A stretch of 64,000 nucleotides of DNA, from assembly GCF_001625305.1 (NCBI RefSeq), contig NW_017802503.1, positions 191,099 to 255,098 of the forward strand, given 5' to 3'. The stretch comes from Branchiostoma belcheri. Taxonomy: Eukaryota; Chordata; Leptocardii; Amphioxiformes; Branchiostomatidae. Shown one piece after another: positions 42,171 through 53,243 of this stretch (position 1 is the first letter of the stretch; each line of letters starts with the position of its first letter). The position numbers were made by a program, and so were the translations under genes. The notes under the pieces were generated by a model that worked only from the letters and a program-made list of their open reading frames with translations, made no database searches and was not told the DNA's origin.

Positions 42171-42290
42171 TGTGTGCGCGTGGGTTGGGAGGCTGAGTGT
42201 CTATGTGTTTGTCTGTCTGTGTGTGTGTGTGTGTGTGTGTGAGTGAGTGAGTCTGTCTGTGTGTGTATGTGTGTGTGGGTGGGGGGGGGG
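41844..42290. repeat. Long (TG)n-type microsatellite, ~450 bp
   Basis: TG runs interrupted by TC, CG and TA dinucleotides. GGGTTGGGAGGCTGAGTGT phrases at about 42098 and 42182 mark an internal duplication. It ends in a G10 run. Val/Cys-rich open frames here are artefacts of composition. Confidence 0.97.
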
Positions 42291-42296
42291 TTATGT

Positions 42297-42650
42297 GGTC
42301 ATATTGTGGGGGTTGTCTAGTGCCCGGGGGTTGAACACTACTGGGTGGCTTCTCATCTGTTTGTCCAATTTGTTTTTAAAACTGTTCACACTTGGGGCTG
42401 TTACCACCTCCTCGAGTAGACTTTTCCACCATGTTACGAGCCTGTTGCTGTAAAAGAGCAGCCTTTTGCTGTTGTTCGCTGATCTTTTGCTTATAAGCGT
42501 AAACTATTCCCTTTTAAATTCTTTTGTTTTTGCTCGTATTTTTTGTAGGCCCTCTGTGTCCAGCTTCCCGTGAATGTATTTGTGAGTCATAGTCATGTCC
42601 CCACGTATTCCTCTGTGTACCAGTGTTGGGATCCTAGGTGATGATATTTT
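42297..42650 (-). pseudogene. CR1/L2-like LINE ORF2 C-terminal fragment
   Basis: Minus-strand translation gives RIPTLVHRGIRGDMTMTHKY, then EEVVTAPSVNSFKNKLDKQM. The R-R-x-R-G-D-M and E-x-V-V-x-A-P-S-V-N-S-F-K-x-x-L-D motifs are the standard C-terminus of these LINEs. A stop (KEFKRE*) interrupts the frame. Confidence 0.85.
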
Positions 42651-43222
42651 TGGCCTCTAGCAGCCTGTTATGTTATTGCAACCCAACATCCGGTTTTGAA
42701 ATTTGGAAGGTAAGTTGCTCTTACTGGGTAACTTTTATATACCAGATGAAGTAACTAGCATTGAAGGTAATAAACAAGTAGCCTCCTTCGGAGCGAGCGC
42801 GAAACATTCTCTTCGCGGCAAAAACTCCCTCGGCAGCAACATCGTCCCTCCGCGGCACATGATTACTCGTGTCGCTCGCTCACTGAAAAATGTAATGCCG
42901 ACGCCCAATATGTCTGTGAAGGAGGCTAATTATCAACGGTAACGGAGGTTACAGTCATTACTGCAAAACATTTGTTCAACAAGAGTGGCTACAGGTGGGA
43001 CCAAGCACCCCTTTCTCCTGGAGCGGAGGAACGGAGCGGAGGCACAGCGTGCACGGATGGATTCCAGGCTACAGAAAACTTGCAAAAAGTTATCAAAATT
43101 GCAATTTCGTGTCTTTCGTATATATGGCTCTATTTCAACTGCAACTGCACGACTACATTTCTTGAGCGGTAGTGGAGGTTACAGATCTTGGCGACAGGTA
43201 TGAACCACCTCGCACAAGAATA
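42651..43222. other. Intergenic, short CpG-rich patch
   Basis: GAGCGAGCGCGAAACATTCT and nearby CTCCGCGGCA phrases resemble sequence at 48240-48330, probably a dispersed repeat. No gene recognised. Confidence 0.35.
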
Positions 43223-43300
43223 ATAATAATGAATGAATGAAGACCTTTATTGTACATTTTTTTACCCCACTGGGCTAAGCACAGGTTATAAAATACATAC
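43223..43300 (-). mobile_element. LINE 3' end with (ATTC)n/(ATT)n tail
   Basis: Minus strand: GTACAATAAAGGTCTTCATT, then repeated CATT and ATT. Typical CR1/L2 3' terminus. The body probably extends to about 43420. Confidence 0.6.
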
Positions 43301-43785
43301 ACATACTCGTATACTAATAAATATTCATATAAATATACATATAACTATTGCATGTACATGTATATATAAATGTCTAATGTATGTAATAGTGACTGGGGCA
43401 ATTTGACTTGACCAGTGAAAGGACCTGGGCAGCGCAGGCCCTGGCTATCTAAGTATCCAGTTTCAACAGCCACCAAACGTTTTAGACTGCTTTTTGCATT
43501 TTATATCTCTCTCATGCGAACTAGAGTAAAATCACTTGCATACACGTCACGTGTAAGACTGAACCAAGAACATGCCGCCACAGTATGGGATCCATAATGA
43601 AAGAAGTGCTAGTGTCACGGAAATGAAACCTACAGTGTGTGTCACGGACGAAAAAATGACTATGCATCAAGTTGTACAAAATGATTAATAAACTGGTGGG
43701 ACTATCAACCACAAAGTGTCTAATACCAGCTCAGAAAAGAACAAGAAGAAATAGTCATGCCTTCAAGTACCAGAGTTATCTGTAT

Positions 43786-43862
43786 CTGTATAGCCGGTAT
43801 AACCGCCTTTCGGCGTAACACACCAGCTTCGCAGGCACGCGGCGCGGCGGCAGCTGGCTACA
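43786..43862 (-). mobile_element. SINE body fragment
   Basis: TATAGCCGGTATAACCGCC and GGCGTAACACACCAGC match the body of the SINE at 35756-36140. The tRNA-like head is absent. Confidence 0.65.
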
Positions 43863-44510
43863 TAACACCGATCGACTTATTACACCTAACCCTTGAACAT
43901 CTAACGCTAGACTTTATATAGTGACAATGCCCCTACTGTACTTGTGTTTTCTCCTTCCCGAGTACTAGACTAAGAACAAACTCGAGAAATATTGATAGCC
44001 CCACCTACTGGACAAGAATTGAGATTTCATGGAAGATGTTAAATGCGTATTGTTGGGTTTGACGCGATATGCAAAATGCAGCATTGTCATGATGTTTTGT
44101 TGAAATTTACTGCATGATCTCTATAAAGAAATGTTGGTTTGTTGCAGTTTCACTTCATCTCGCCAGGATATCTGCATTTATTTTTGAGGAGTTACGCCCA
44201 ATATGAAAGATCGAATTGTGAGGCGATGGAAAGATTAACAAAAAAGAACGTTTTACGTGATTATCGGTCAATTCTATTGCGAATTTGCCCGAATCTTCTC
44301 AAATATTTACTTGCTGCTTTTTTTTTAAATTTCCGCTGGGACACTTTGTAAAGTGTTTAATTACGAAAAAAACTGTTTGGGATACGGTCTACGTTATTGT
44401 GCTTAAAGTTACATAGTATCGTATGCTATCCGGTTTCAAAGTATGGTGTACCTGTCTTGAACTAAACGTGATCTTATGTGGCTCTGAAGTGTTATATCCA
44501 CGATTTCGTC
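43863..44510. other. Intergenic, nothing recognised
   Basis: AT-rich. A 70-codon frame at 44139-44351 has no known domain. Confidence 0.4.
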
Positions 44511-44581
44511 TCAAGACAAACTTTTAAGTTTGTCAAGACAAACTTTTAAGTTTGTTTTTCACCTGTCTTAAAAGACAGGTG
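44511..44581. repeat. 22-bp direct repeat plus 22-bp palindrome
   Basis: TCAAGACAAACTTTTAAGTT occurs at 44511 and 44533, and each copy is itself nearly palindromic (ACAAACTT/AAGTTTGT). Directly after lies CACCTGTCTT-AA-AAGACAGGTG (44560-44581). Confidence 0.85.
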
Positions 44582-45578
44582 AATGCCCGTAGTGCATTAA
44601 TTAATCACAAATGATCAAGGGAGAGGAAACACCACAGCCAGATCAGTATATCAGCCAAATGTTGGGTAAGGTTTTTACGGATATACAAGATCCTTATCAA
44701 TTTTTGAACGAAAACACACTTATGTGAGGTGCGGTCCTGAAATCGTGCGCGTGAGAAACGTTATGTTGGGACGACACTTATTGCCAAGATGTCTGGGTGT
44801 TATAATTCGCTACGAGTTGAACGCATTTTTTCAAATTTGACTAACTAATTTTTAAATGCTTTTTAGCCCATACCCAAATTCCTATGTCGATATCATAATT
44901 CATTTTTAGTTAACCGTCTTAAACATTTGGGAGATTCCTAAATTTTTAATTTGGAGATTTTCATCTTCCCTAACAACTTTAACGTTACATGTCATCTCAA
45001 TTGAAGACCTTGGATGCCCTGTACTAGCTGTACTAGGGATTAGAAGATCAGCTTTATTACAGCACGGCTAGATCAATATACTAGATTGGTAGTTTTGTCC
45101 CTATATGCATGACCTTATTGTTTCATGGTCCTAAAATCGTAGTCGTACTAGGAAAGGTTGGAACACCTCTTTGCCCAACGTGCCGGAGGTCATAGCTTGC
45201 TTAGAATTCAGTGGATATGTTTTTTTTACAAAACCCAAGGACTGATTTATGGATCCTTTTATAGACGATACCCGAATTCCCATATTGAAATCATAATTCA
45301 TTGGTGAGTCACTATCATGCTTGTCCCACCGCGATTGAAAACTTCGTCTTATGCCTCATCCTTCCTGCCACGCATCGAGTCCAACTGGCGTGGCGGCTTT
45401 CAACAGAAAGTGTCAGTTGTCTATGCGCAATGGATTCAATCAATATTTCAGTGTGCATATGCCGTGCTCCTGCATGGGTGCTGTTGTGTTGCTGCACCAC
45501 CTGCCGCACTACGAGGCCACTAATTATTGTTTTAATTGTCGTGTATATACAGTATAATTAAGGATTAATGTCCCGCCT
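44582..45578. other. Intergenic, nothing recognised
   Basis: No repeat or gene identified. Frames at 45301-45561 overlap in three phases without a recognisable motif. Confidence 0.4.
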
Positions 45579-45720
45579 CGAGGTGAATATGGTGTGATAA
45601 AGCCTTGTTAGCTGCTATAACCGCCGAATAAAGCCACTGAGTGACCGCAGCTAGCGAACGAGGTGGCTTTATGATTTGATTATAGCAACTAACAACGCTA
45701 TATCACACCATATTCATCGA
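45579..45720. mobile_element. Foldback (MITE-like) element
   Basis: 142 bp. The left arm CGAGGTGAATATGGTGTGAT pairs with the right ATCACACCATATTCATCG. An inner pair surrounds TTAGCTGCTATAA/TTATAGCAACTAA, and AAAGCCAC/GTGGCTTT flanks the core. Similar design to 10857-11033 but different ends. Confidence 0.85.
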
Positions 45721-46052
45721 GAAATTGTATCATATAGCCTTTCAAAACTTACACAGTTAAGAGTGACACATTATTGTATGTAACATATACAAACTAAATA
45801 GAACATATTTCCATCTGGAGTCACCTGAGGTCACTGGGGGAGGGTCGTGTTCTATCTGGGTCAAAGGGAGGGAACAGGTGTTCTTATGAGTCGTCCGAGG
45901 TCATTGGAACACTACTCAAGTTATTATTTTTTTTTTTTGGGACAGAATCTTGTTCTATTAGGGTCATCTGAGGATTGTTCGATGTATGGATTGGGATGAA
46001 TGAATACCCGGTTTTGACTCTATTTGTGACATTACGGCGTCATAAGGAATGT

Positions 46053-46095
46053 GGAATGGAGCCTTCTGATTGGTCAATGTCACCCGGCTATATGG
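46053..46095 (+). repeat. Short dispersed repeat shared with the CMAH intron
   Basis: GGAATGGAGCCTTCTGATTG and the following GCTATAT match the complement of 10344-10386. Confidence 0.6.
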
Positions 46096-47370
46096 TTGTT
46101 GTTTATTTTTTATGCACATTGTGTATTTATTTGTTGGCATGGTGGCCTTGAAAAGAATTACTTAGGTCCACCTGCTCCACCATGCCTTCCATGTAACTAC
46201 ATACCAAAAACCGTCAACCGGTTCTTGAGTTATCCTATATTTTCAAACAGATAGCCCTGCAGTTTCAAAGCAAAGTCACGTCACTTCCTCCCGAGCACAA
46301 GAGCTACATACCATCTAAATTTTATCACCCTAGCATGTCTAGATCATGAGATATCAAAACCAGAAATTCAGTTGCAGTATCATAACAAGCCGCTAGGGGG
46401 TCCAAAATTTAATCATTTTGAGGTCTCATCAAGACCTACCCATCTACCAAGTATCAAAACAATCCATCAAAGCCTTCTCGAGTTATCGTGTCTACAGACG
46501 GACGGACAGACGAACACACACACATAATACATACACGGACGCCTCTGAAAACATATTTGGCGAAGGTAATTATCAGGACCGGTTAAAATGTCCTCGGACC
46601 GCCTGCTCTTGCTGTGATGTCGTCGAGGGTAAGACCAGGAGCACCAAAACAAAAAAGTGCATTCTGATGGTTTATTCAACGTCGTCACACAGGCCAACAG
46701 CTTATGGGGGACGATCGGTAGGTGGTCATGGATGGATGGATGAAAAGTTCTAATGGTCCGGGTCAACAGGTGGTTTCCAGATCGCTAGAGACCCCGCCTT
46801 CTCTCTCAAAGCTCCAAGTTTTTCCTTTTTTTATTCTCTAAATCTTTGTTCTCCTCCCATTCCCCAATTTGTTAATTCTTATCATGAATCAAATAAGGCC
46901 AAAGTATCTTAATTTTGATAAAACAAATCGTCTTTTTTCAAACTTTCCGATGGATTGTAGCGTGTTTATTTCGGGGCCAGGAGAAAGCACGTTCCATCTG
47001 AATACTTGTTGTTCATCCTGTTCCTGCAACAAAACTACAAACCAATTACTAGTTCTTCGTAAAGTCAACATCATTATGCTACTTCGAAATATTGCTTTTT
47101 ATTTGCAAATTACACCAGGAGGGAAACTTGTACATTATTTATTGGCTGTTTTGCACTTGTTCATTTTGATAGGTTGATGACCCCCTCGTGACCCCAATAA
47201 CCGACAGACTTGTCATGTAACGCGGGGCGTGACCTTCGAGTGAAAGTGTCCTGCTGGCAGCGTGCAGTTCACACGTCCCTGCTAAATCGCCTGTATTAAA
47301 GTGTTTTTGAATGTGAATTGTCCTGAGTAATGTCCTTGATTATCCTTTCAGTTACGGCAAGTTAGACTCC
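46096..47370. other. Intergenic, nothing firmly recognised
   Basis: 46470-46520 has the phrase GAGTTATCGTGTCTACAGAC followed by GGACGGACAGACG and an ACAC run. I suspect it is a dispersed repeat from its style but have no second copy in the window. Confidence 0.35.
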
Positions 47371-47645
47371 TGTGCAGGTTTCGGGGCGGGTAGGAATTTT
47401 GATACAGTGTTTCGAATATTTTTTTAACGCGTGATTTCAATAGCCAGCCATCCTAAAACTAGCCGCCGGGAGAACGTTTCATTCTGCGAGCCCCGGAGCC
47501 TGCACAGGAGGCCACACAGCCAGTAACATATACAAAATAAAGCTGACATTACACCGGAGGCTTGTCACACAGTTTGTCTTGTCTTTGCCGCAAACCTTGT
47601 GACTTGGTTTTAACATTCAGGCTGGTTTTAACATTCACGCATTGG
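47371..47645 (+). repeat. Dispersed repeat, uninterrupted copy (empty site)
   Basis: TGTGCAGGTTTCGGGGCGGG to CATTCACGC is nearly identical to 62152-62236 joined to 63809-64000. Here CATCCTAAAACTAGCC (about 47449-47465) is continuous, giving the pre-insertion state for the element at 62237. The left CCTGTGCAGG and right CCTGCACAGG are inverted, so the repeat is itself foldback-like. Confidence 0.93.
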
Positions 47646-48296
47646 TTATGCTGTTTATTTCCTATCGATTCAGTATTGCAAAGCAAATAAAATGATACTC
47701 AGTAACCTGGGTGCCAGGCAAGTTTGGGTCGCTTTATGCGCTACCCATTTTCTTCCGGCAGCCAGAAGCCCTTCGCCCGCCTATTGAAATCACTACTGTG
47801 GAGTTGGGACCATGAGGAGTACTCGGCAGGACCGAAGAATGACGTTTATAGTTAGCCTCTACCAGGCACCGCGGATCGCTGGAGTAGTAGAAATTGGCCG
47901 AAATAAAGGAATAATACCAGGGAAGTTAGCTGGCCAGAGAAGCTCCATTCAGTGCGACCCACGGGTGGCATAACCGCAGTCCAAAAACTGTCGCTAAAAA
48001 ACTGCAGCAAGAAACTACACGACGCCGACATCTACATGTACAAAACTTTGGTATAACGTCCTTGTTACACCCTCCCAAGCCGTGGGCCAATTTAGCTGTA
48101 AACATAGACGTGTGAATTACTTCTCGCGATACTGTTAATCGTTCCTCGCGGATACGTTAATCGGTACCGAACCAGAGCAGGCGTTAGTATGTAGGGTTGC
48201 CTCCTTTGCAGACCTGTTGGACGGCGGCGTTATTTTTTTTTTTCGGAGAGCGGCGCGAGTTATGCTGCAGAGGGGCAATTTTGCCGCGGAGGGAGT
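47646..48296. other. Intergenic, nothing firmly recognised
   Basis: No gene seen. Possibly dispersed repeat sequence; no internal second copy. Confidence 0.35.
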
Positions 48297-48330
48297 TTTG
48301 CCACGGAGAGAAGGTTCTCTCCGTGGCAAA
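48297..48330. repeat. Perfect 16-bp inverted repeat (hairpin)
   Basis: Arms TTTGCCACGGAGAGAA and TTCTCTCCGTGGCAAA around GG. Confidence 0.9.
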
Positions 48331-48432
48331 GGGGCAAGAGTAAAATGCATTACTGTTTTTCGGAGTCATTGACTTTTTACCTACAGCAGCCTGTGAATTT
48401 TGACACATAAACAGTTCTGATCTGTTCACAAA

Positions 48433-48441
48433 TTGTGTGTA

Positions 48442-48488
<47 letters not shown>

Positions 48489-48493
48489 ATGTA

Positions 48494-48528
<35 letters not shown>

Positions 48529-48545
48529 GTGTGTGTGTGTGTGTT
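48433..48545. repeat. (TG)n microsatellite
   Basis: Long TG run interrupted by TACATGTA and TATGTGTA. The minus-strand Thr/His frame is an artefact. Confidence 0.96.
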
Positions 48546-49920
48546 TGTAAAAATCTATCGCTTATGAACGCCATCGTCTGGCACCCAGTCTATTCCGTGA
48601 CCACCCTGTGACGCCAGTAGGTTGGCGGGGCGTATGGCTTATATCTGGCCCGTTTTCTCTCTTTGAGGCTACTATTTTGGTGGTAGTAGCAGCAACAAAA
48701 AAACGGCCATACATAAAAAGCAAACCATCTTCCACCATCAACTTCTGCTTGGAGAGTAATGCAAAATCAGACGTATTTGTCGCGAATTGGGTTGACTTCC
48801 CGTAGTTTTCTTATCATGATTGTCCAAGTGTTTATTTTGTTTGAACCCTTGACATCAGCGTTTCCCATGGACATGTTGTGAAATGTGGTTCTCATCATCA
48901 TGTCCTATGTTTTCACGTCATCAATAATTTCCGTTCTCTTCTCTTCACTGAAACCTACCATGACAGTTGATTGAGGAGACAGATAAGGAGACATGGCTGA
49001 TACTCCTTTTGCACATGGAGTTAGAACTTATGGGTAGCAAGGTGTTGACATTTTCTGACGTCGTCATAATCCATGTGTGTATACTAACCAAATGTGCTTT
49101 ATCGTGATATTACCAAAATGATGACTTGCTCGGTTGACCTTCCGTGGCCTAACTTCGTAATTTAATATTCACCTATAGTTCGATCAAGCACCTCTAATAC
49201 TTCTACTTAGGTAACGTTCGACAAAAATTCACCATCCTCTTGATCTCTTACTTGCAAAATCATGTCCAAATGGTAACTGCGGGTACTTTAATTTTATTGG
49301 CTGTACTGCATTGTATTTAGAAAGATGTGGTGACCCATATGTGAATCCGATGACCATTTCTGACTTGACGTGTCCTGTTGGCAGCGTGCGTCCCCTGTAC
49401 TCCGACATTGTTCCCATGGATACAGTAACATATGGCTAAGTTTAATGGACTGTTCCAAAAATATAATTTGGAGGGGAGGTTGAAGAGATTGGATTTTCTA
49501 CTTTCTGACTCCCCTTTCATTATCATCCGAGTACAATGTACCTTTAACCCCATTCATTTCATCCATATCCAGGTGCCTTGGCCCCTTAAAATTTTTATCC
49601 AAGTGACTTGACCCTATAATTTCATCCAAAGCCAGGGCTTTCTTCTTGTAAACCCCGCCTCAATTCAAATCCAACAAATGCCACACCCACTATACCCCCC
49701 TTATGGTAAAATCCGACCTCTTCAACCCGACCCCCCCCCTTCCTTGAATTTGAACCATCTGTGTGATACCGTAGAGAGAAGAGTGCCTTTCTTCCTCCTA
49801 TCAGTTATTCACACGTCGTCAAACCGTGCGCACGCTTTCCTGTCCGTCCCTCTGTGTCCGTCTCGAAGCCTGACTCTTGTCGTCTCCGCGTTAACTACCT
49901 TCGTCATACACGTGGAAGAC
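48546..49920. other. Sequence upstream of the Merlin transposase
   Basis: Should contain the left end of the Merlin element. I compared it with sequence after 50862 and could not find a convincing terminal inverted repeat. Confidence 0.35.
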
Positions 49921-50862
49921 ATGGCAGCACCCTTGTTTGCAGAGATCGAGCTGGTAACACGACCAGGGGCGCCCATGGCCGACTGCTTGGACTGGTTAAT
50001 GGAGCATCAGTTGCTGGCATCTAGCATGGACTGTCTCCGGTGTGACGGTCATGTGGCGATGGAGTACGTGGAGCGCAGGGACGTAAGTGACGAGTTTACG
50101 TGGCGCTGTCCCAGGGCGACGTGTCGTACATCCCGCTCAGTTCGCACGGACTCCATATTCGCCGAGTTCCCCAAGATTGACCTGCGAGTTTTCCTGCGAG
50201 TCATCGTAAAGTGGGCGGAGGGAAAACTTGTCAAAGACATAGCTGAGGAGCTGCTTTCCATTGGTTATGTGAGTAAGCACACATTGTGCAAAATGTGCCG
50301 GGTCCTCAGACAAGTTTGTGAAAATAAACTTGTCATCGATCCTCCCATTCCAATGGGAGGTCAGAACACTATCCTAGTCATGGATGAGTCAGTTTTCAGG
50401 AAAAAACCAAAATATCGACGTGGCCGCAGGGCGAGGCCCATCTGGGTGTTTGGCATTGTGAGGACTGACGTCCAGCCGTGCATTGGTTACATGGAGGTAG
50501 TGGAATCCAGGGATGCCAACACTTTGCTGCCAATAATTGAAAGATGTGTACTACCGGGGTCCACCATCTACTCCGACGAATGGGCAGCATACAGACGCGT
50601 TCAACAACTGCCAAATGTCGCCCAACACAGCACTGTTAACCACAGCCGTCACTTTGTAGACCCTGTGACCGGGGTTCATACCCAACACATCGAGTCCTAC
50701 TGGAACCGAAAAAAAAAGAAACTGAAAGCCATGCACGGATGTATGGGAGAGGACACTTCCAGCTACCTCAAAGAAGAAATGTGGCGAGAGAGATACGCTA
50801 AAACATCACGGGAGGGACTACAAAGTATCCTAGCCGACATTGCTGAGCAGTACAACGTTTAA
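49921..50862 (+). CDS. Merlin/IS1595-type DDE transposase, intact ORF
   Basis: 313 residues from ATG 49921 (context GAAGACATGG); the frame is open further up to 49678, but that part is low-complexity. An N-terminal Cys-rich segment (SMDCLRCDGHVAMEYVE...WRCPRATCRTSRSVRTDS) forms a zinc-binding module, a helical DNA-binding region follows, then the catalytic core: ILVMDESVFRKKPKYRRGR (first Asp), WVFGIVRTD, TIYSDEWAAYRRV (second Asp), TVNHSRHFVDPVTGVHTQHI and ESYWNRKKKKLK (third acidic/Asn position), ending in EEMWRERYAK. This is the IS1016/IS1595-like superfamily called Merlin in animals. No stop or frameshift, so it may be recent or domesticated. No terminal repeats found. Confidence 0.92.
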   Translation: MAAPLFAEIELVTRPGAPMADCLDWLMEHQLLASSMDCLRCDGHVAMEYVERRDVSDEFTWRCPRATCRTSRSVRTDSIFAEFPKIDLRVFLRVIVKWAEGKLVKDIAEELLSIGYVSKHTLCKMCRVLRQVCENKLVIDPPIPMGGQNTILVMDESVFRKKPKYRRGRRARPIWVFGIVRTDVQPCIGYMEVVESRDANTLLPIIERCVLPGSTIYSDEWAAYRRVQQLPNVAQHSTVNHSRHFVDPVTGVHTQHIESYWNRKKKKLKAMHGCMGEDTSSYLKEEMWRERYAKTSREGLQSILADIAEQYNV

Positions 50863-50868
50863 ACGTTG
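50853..50868. repeat. 16-bp perfect palindrome at the transposase stop codon
   Basis: CAACGTTTAAACGTTG spans the final Asn-Val codons and the TAA stop. Confidence 0.9.
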
Positions 50869-51762
50869 AACTAACCAAAAGACGGACCGGACAGTTGAGA
50901 CTGTGTGAAAAAAAAACAAACACTGCCTTAAACAAGGCCATATGTCACCATGGTGGGGTGCCTCCTCGTTGGCGGTTGACGGAAATGCGTTATCTAACTT
51001 AATCTATAATATATAGTCCTGACTGGATTACGTATATAGGTTATGTTTGATGCGTAGCTAAATCCCCACCACAAATCCTGACAAAATCACCCCATATAGC
51101 TCTGACACTGGTGCAGCTCACACACACAAACAAAGAAATTGGAATAAAGAATGACATACGTTCACTAAAAATACTACACACTACGGTCTTCGTTATACTT
51201 CTTATACCTCAATGAATAGTCTTGGTAACCCCAAGCCCTGTAGCCTGGCTACTAGGCTCCGGAATACAGATACAGTCAAACCTGCCACCTCTTCAAGCTC
51301 ACCACCTGGCCATGGTGACCGCTTTTTCTGGGTACCCAAAATTTTCGCCATTGACGCAGAAATACCTGTGCAAGATCATGCCCGTAGCAAGGATTTTGAA
51401 TGGGGGGTCCTTGGCATTTCAAAGAAAAAAATCAGACAACTTTTTATTTAATGCTAGTTTCTGCTCTTGTCAGCCCGAAGCCTGCTGTGCCCAACGAACT
51501 TTTTTCATATTCACGCCTAACATGGGCCAAATTTAGCCTCCTCATGTTGCAGACTTGTTGGGGGTCTGCGTTAACTGTGATCATGGAGCGTCAGCGAAGC
51601 AGTAAATTGAGTAATATGGAGTACATCTCAAACGAAATGCTAAAACACGGGGCTGAACAGTTTTGTAAACCACTGGTACAATCCTTTCAAACGGCGCTTT
51701 CCCATTCAATTGGAATACGAGCATACTCACACCAATCTTAAAGTCGGAAAGCAAGTCCAATG
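50869..51762. other. Downstream of Merlin, nothing recognised
   Basis: Overlapping open frames at 51212-51741 lack recognisable motifs. A TAGCCTGGCTACTAGGCT phrase at 51241 partly resembles the TAGCCTGG elements. Confidence 0.35.
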
Positions 51763-51855
51763 TAGCCTGGGTGCCAGACCCATGGCACACTGGACACAAA
51801 GTATCTCACTGAGATACTTTGTGTCCAGTGTGCTATGAGTCTGGCACCCAGGCTA
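51763..51855. mobile_element. 93-bp near-perfect palindromic TAGCCTGG element, 8-9 bp TSD
   Basis: The whole element folds into one hairpin: the left arm starts TAGCCTGGGTGCCAGAC and runs to GTATCTCA; the right arm is its complement with one or two unpaired bases. It is flanked by GTCCAATG at 51755-51762 and 51856-51863. Confidence 0.93.
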
Positions 51856-51859
51856 GTCC

Positions 51860-52170
51860 AATGTGTATAATTACCGCGATTTAAGTTGTCCGTCAAAACT
51901 ATTCATCCTCCTCTTGAATAATAGATTACAGAACTTGTAGAAAAGAATTGTCTGTTAGCTGACACGCGATTTGGTTTCAGAAATAAATGCCGAACAGCTG
52001 ACGATGTTTTTATTCTTAAAGCTTTAATTTAAAAAAAATATCTCCAAAAAAGAGGGGGAAACTATTTGTTTGCTTTGTCGACATGAAAAAGGCATTTGAC
52101 AGTGTCTGGCGGCATTATTAAAGCTATATATTATTACTGAGGCACAATGGCCTTGGTGCCCAACGCTGGC
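51860..52170 (+). pseudogene. Non-LTR reverse transcriptase fragment
   Basis: Across shifting frames it reads NYRDLSCPSKLFI, LLNNRLQNL, CLLADTRFGFRNKCRTADDV and FVDMKKAFDSVWRHY. The FGFR-x-x-x-x-T-x-D and F-x-D-x-x-K-A-F-D-S-V motifs are RT palm landmarks. Stops and indels make it dead. Confidence 0.85.
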
Positions 52171-52397
52171 GTTTATAAGCGATAGATTTTGGGGTGGGGT
52201 GGGGTGCGTGAAGAAGCATACTGTCCGCTACAAACCCGGCTGCCCCAAACCCTTTTATTTCACGCCATCACAGCTTACGCTATGTTACCGACAAGCTCTC
52301 TCAGTCGGAGGTCACCGGTAGGGCGGCAGCCGCCAAGAAACGCGATTAGCCAGGGTAGTCTGGCATCTAGATTTGAGATGAGATCTGAAGTACTCTC

Positions 52398-52561
52398 CAA
52401 GCAGAGGTTTGGGGTTATTTTCAGCGTGTTTTTAGGCTTTTTATCTTTTTTTTCTGCACTGGGTTTCGTGGGAATAAATCCAGTGCAACTTGCAAAGAGA
52501 AACCCCGATAAAAAAGCCTAGAAACACGCTAAAAATAACCCCAAACCCAAACCTCTGCTTG
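52398..52561. mobile_element. Foldback (MITE-like) element, 164 bp
   Basis: The left arm CAAGCAGAGGTTTGGGGTTA, then AGCGTGTTT and AGGCTTTTTATC, pairs with the right GATAAAAAAGCCT, AAACACGCT and TAACCCC...CCTCTGCTTG. An inner TGCACTGG/CCAGTGCA pair sits at the core. Confidence 0.9.
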
Positions 52562-52781
52562 TGGAGCAATTTGGAGGGATAAAGCCCGCGGCTCGTCCTC
52601 CCGGTGTTTATTTTTCTTACATGCGTCAGCAGAGCCTCCCACTGACATGTACGTTCTGACTTGGTTCTAATTACTCATCACGTCTTCATAATTCACGTTC
52701 CTTTCTCAAAAACCTCAGTCGCCCGACCCGGCGATCCAAGACCGTACTCTGACACTGTCTCTGATCTAGCTAATTTCACTT

Positions 52782-52855
52782 TAGCCTGGGTACTAAACCT
52801 TTGGTCGGCTTGGCTGTAGTTTTCGGCCGCGCTGAGCTCACGGCTTGCCAGGCTA
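52782..52855. mobile_element. 74-bp TAGCCTGG element, 9-bp TSD
   Basis: Ends TAGCCTGG and CCAGGCTA, flanked by ATTTCACTT at 52773-52781 and 52856-52864. The interior is less palindromic than in the other two copies. Confidence 0.92.
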
Positions 52856-53243
52856 ATTTCACTTTGATTCCTTTTCAATAACTGTGATGCCGGGGTATGA
52901 TGAGTTGACTTCCTAAACTGGTATGATAAATATACGAAAAAACATAATGAACATAGAATTAGAAATAAAACAAAAGTACAAGTAGCAAGGAGTCTAAAAA
53001 TTATCTGATGTCTTGTCAACATGTGGCCATGTGTTCTTCGGAAAAGAGAAGCCACATATTTGTTTTCAATTAGAATCGACCGGGACACCCTCTGAGCTAA
53101 CGGTCGTTTACGATATACCACCAGATGTGTTATCACATTTTATCATCGTGCCTTCCAGTCAGCATTATTTAGCTGAGGTGAACAAATAACATCTTTTGTT
53201 AAATGATGATACTAGTATCCTTATGTTATAATTTGCCCTGTAG

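Noticed and set aside
41829-42196. Cys/Val-rich open frames up to 116 codons
   Set aside because: Pure translation of the (TG)n microsatellite.
49678-49920. N-terminal extension of the Merlin transposase
   Set aside because: Low-complexity Pro-rich translation; the ATG at 49921 has good context and gives the usual family length.
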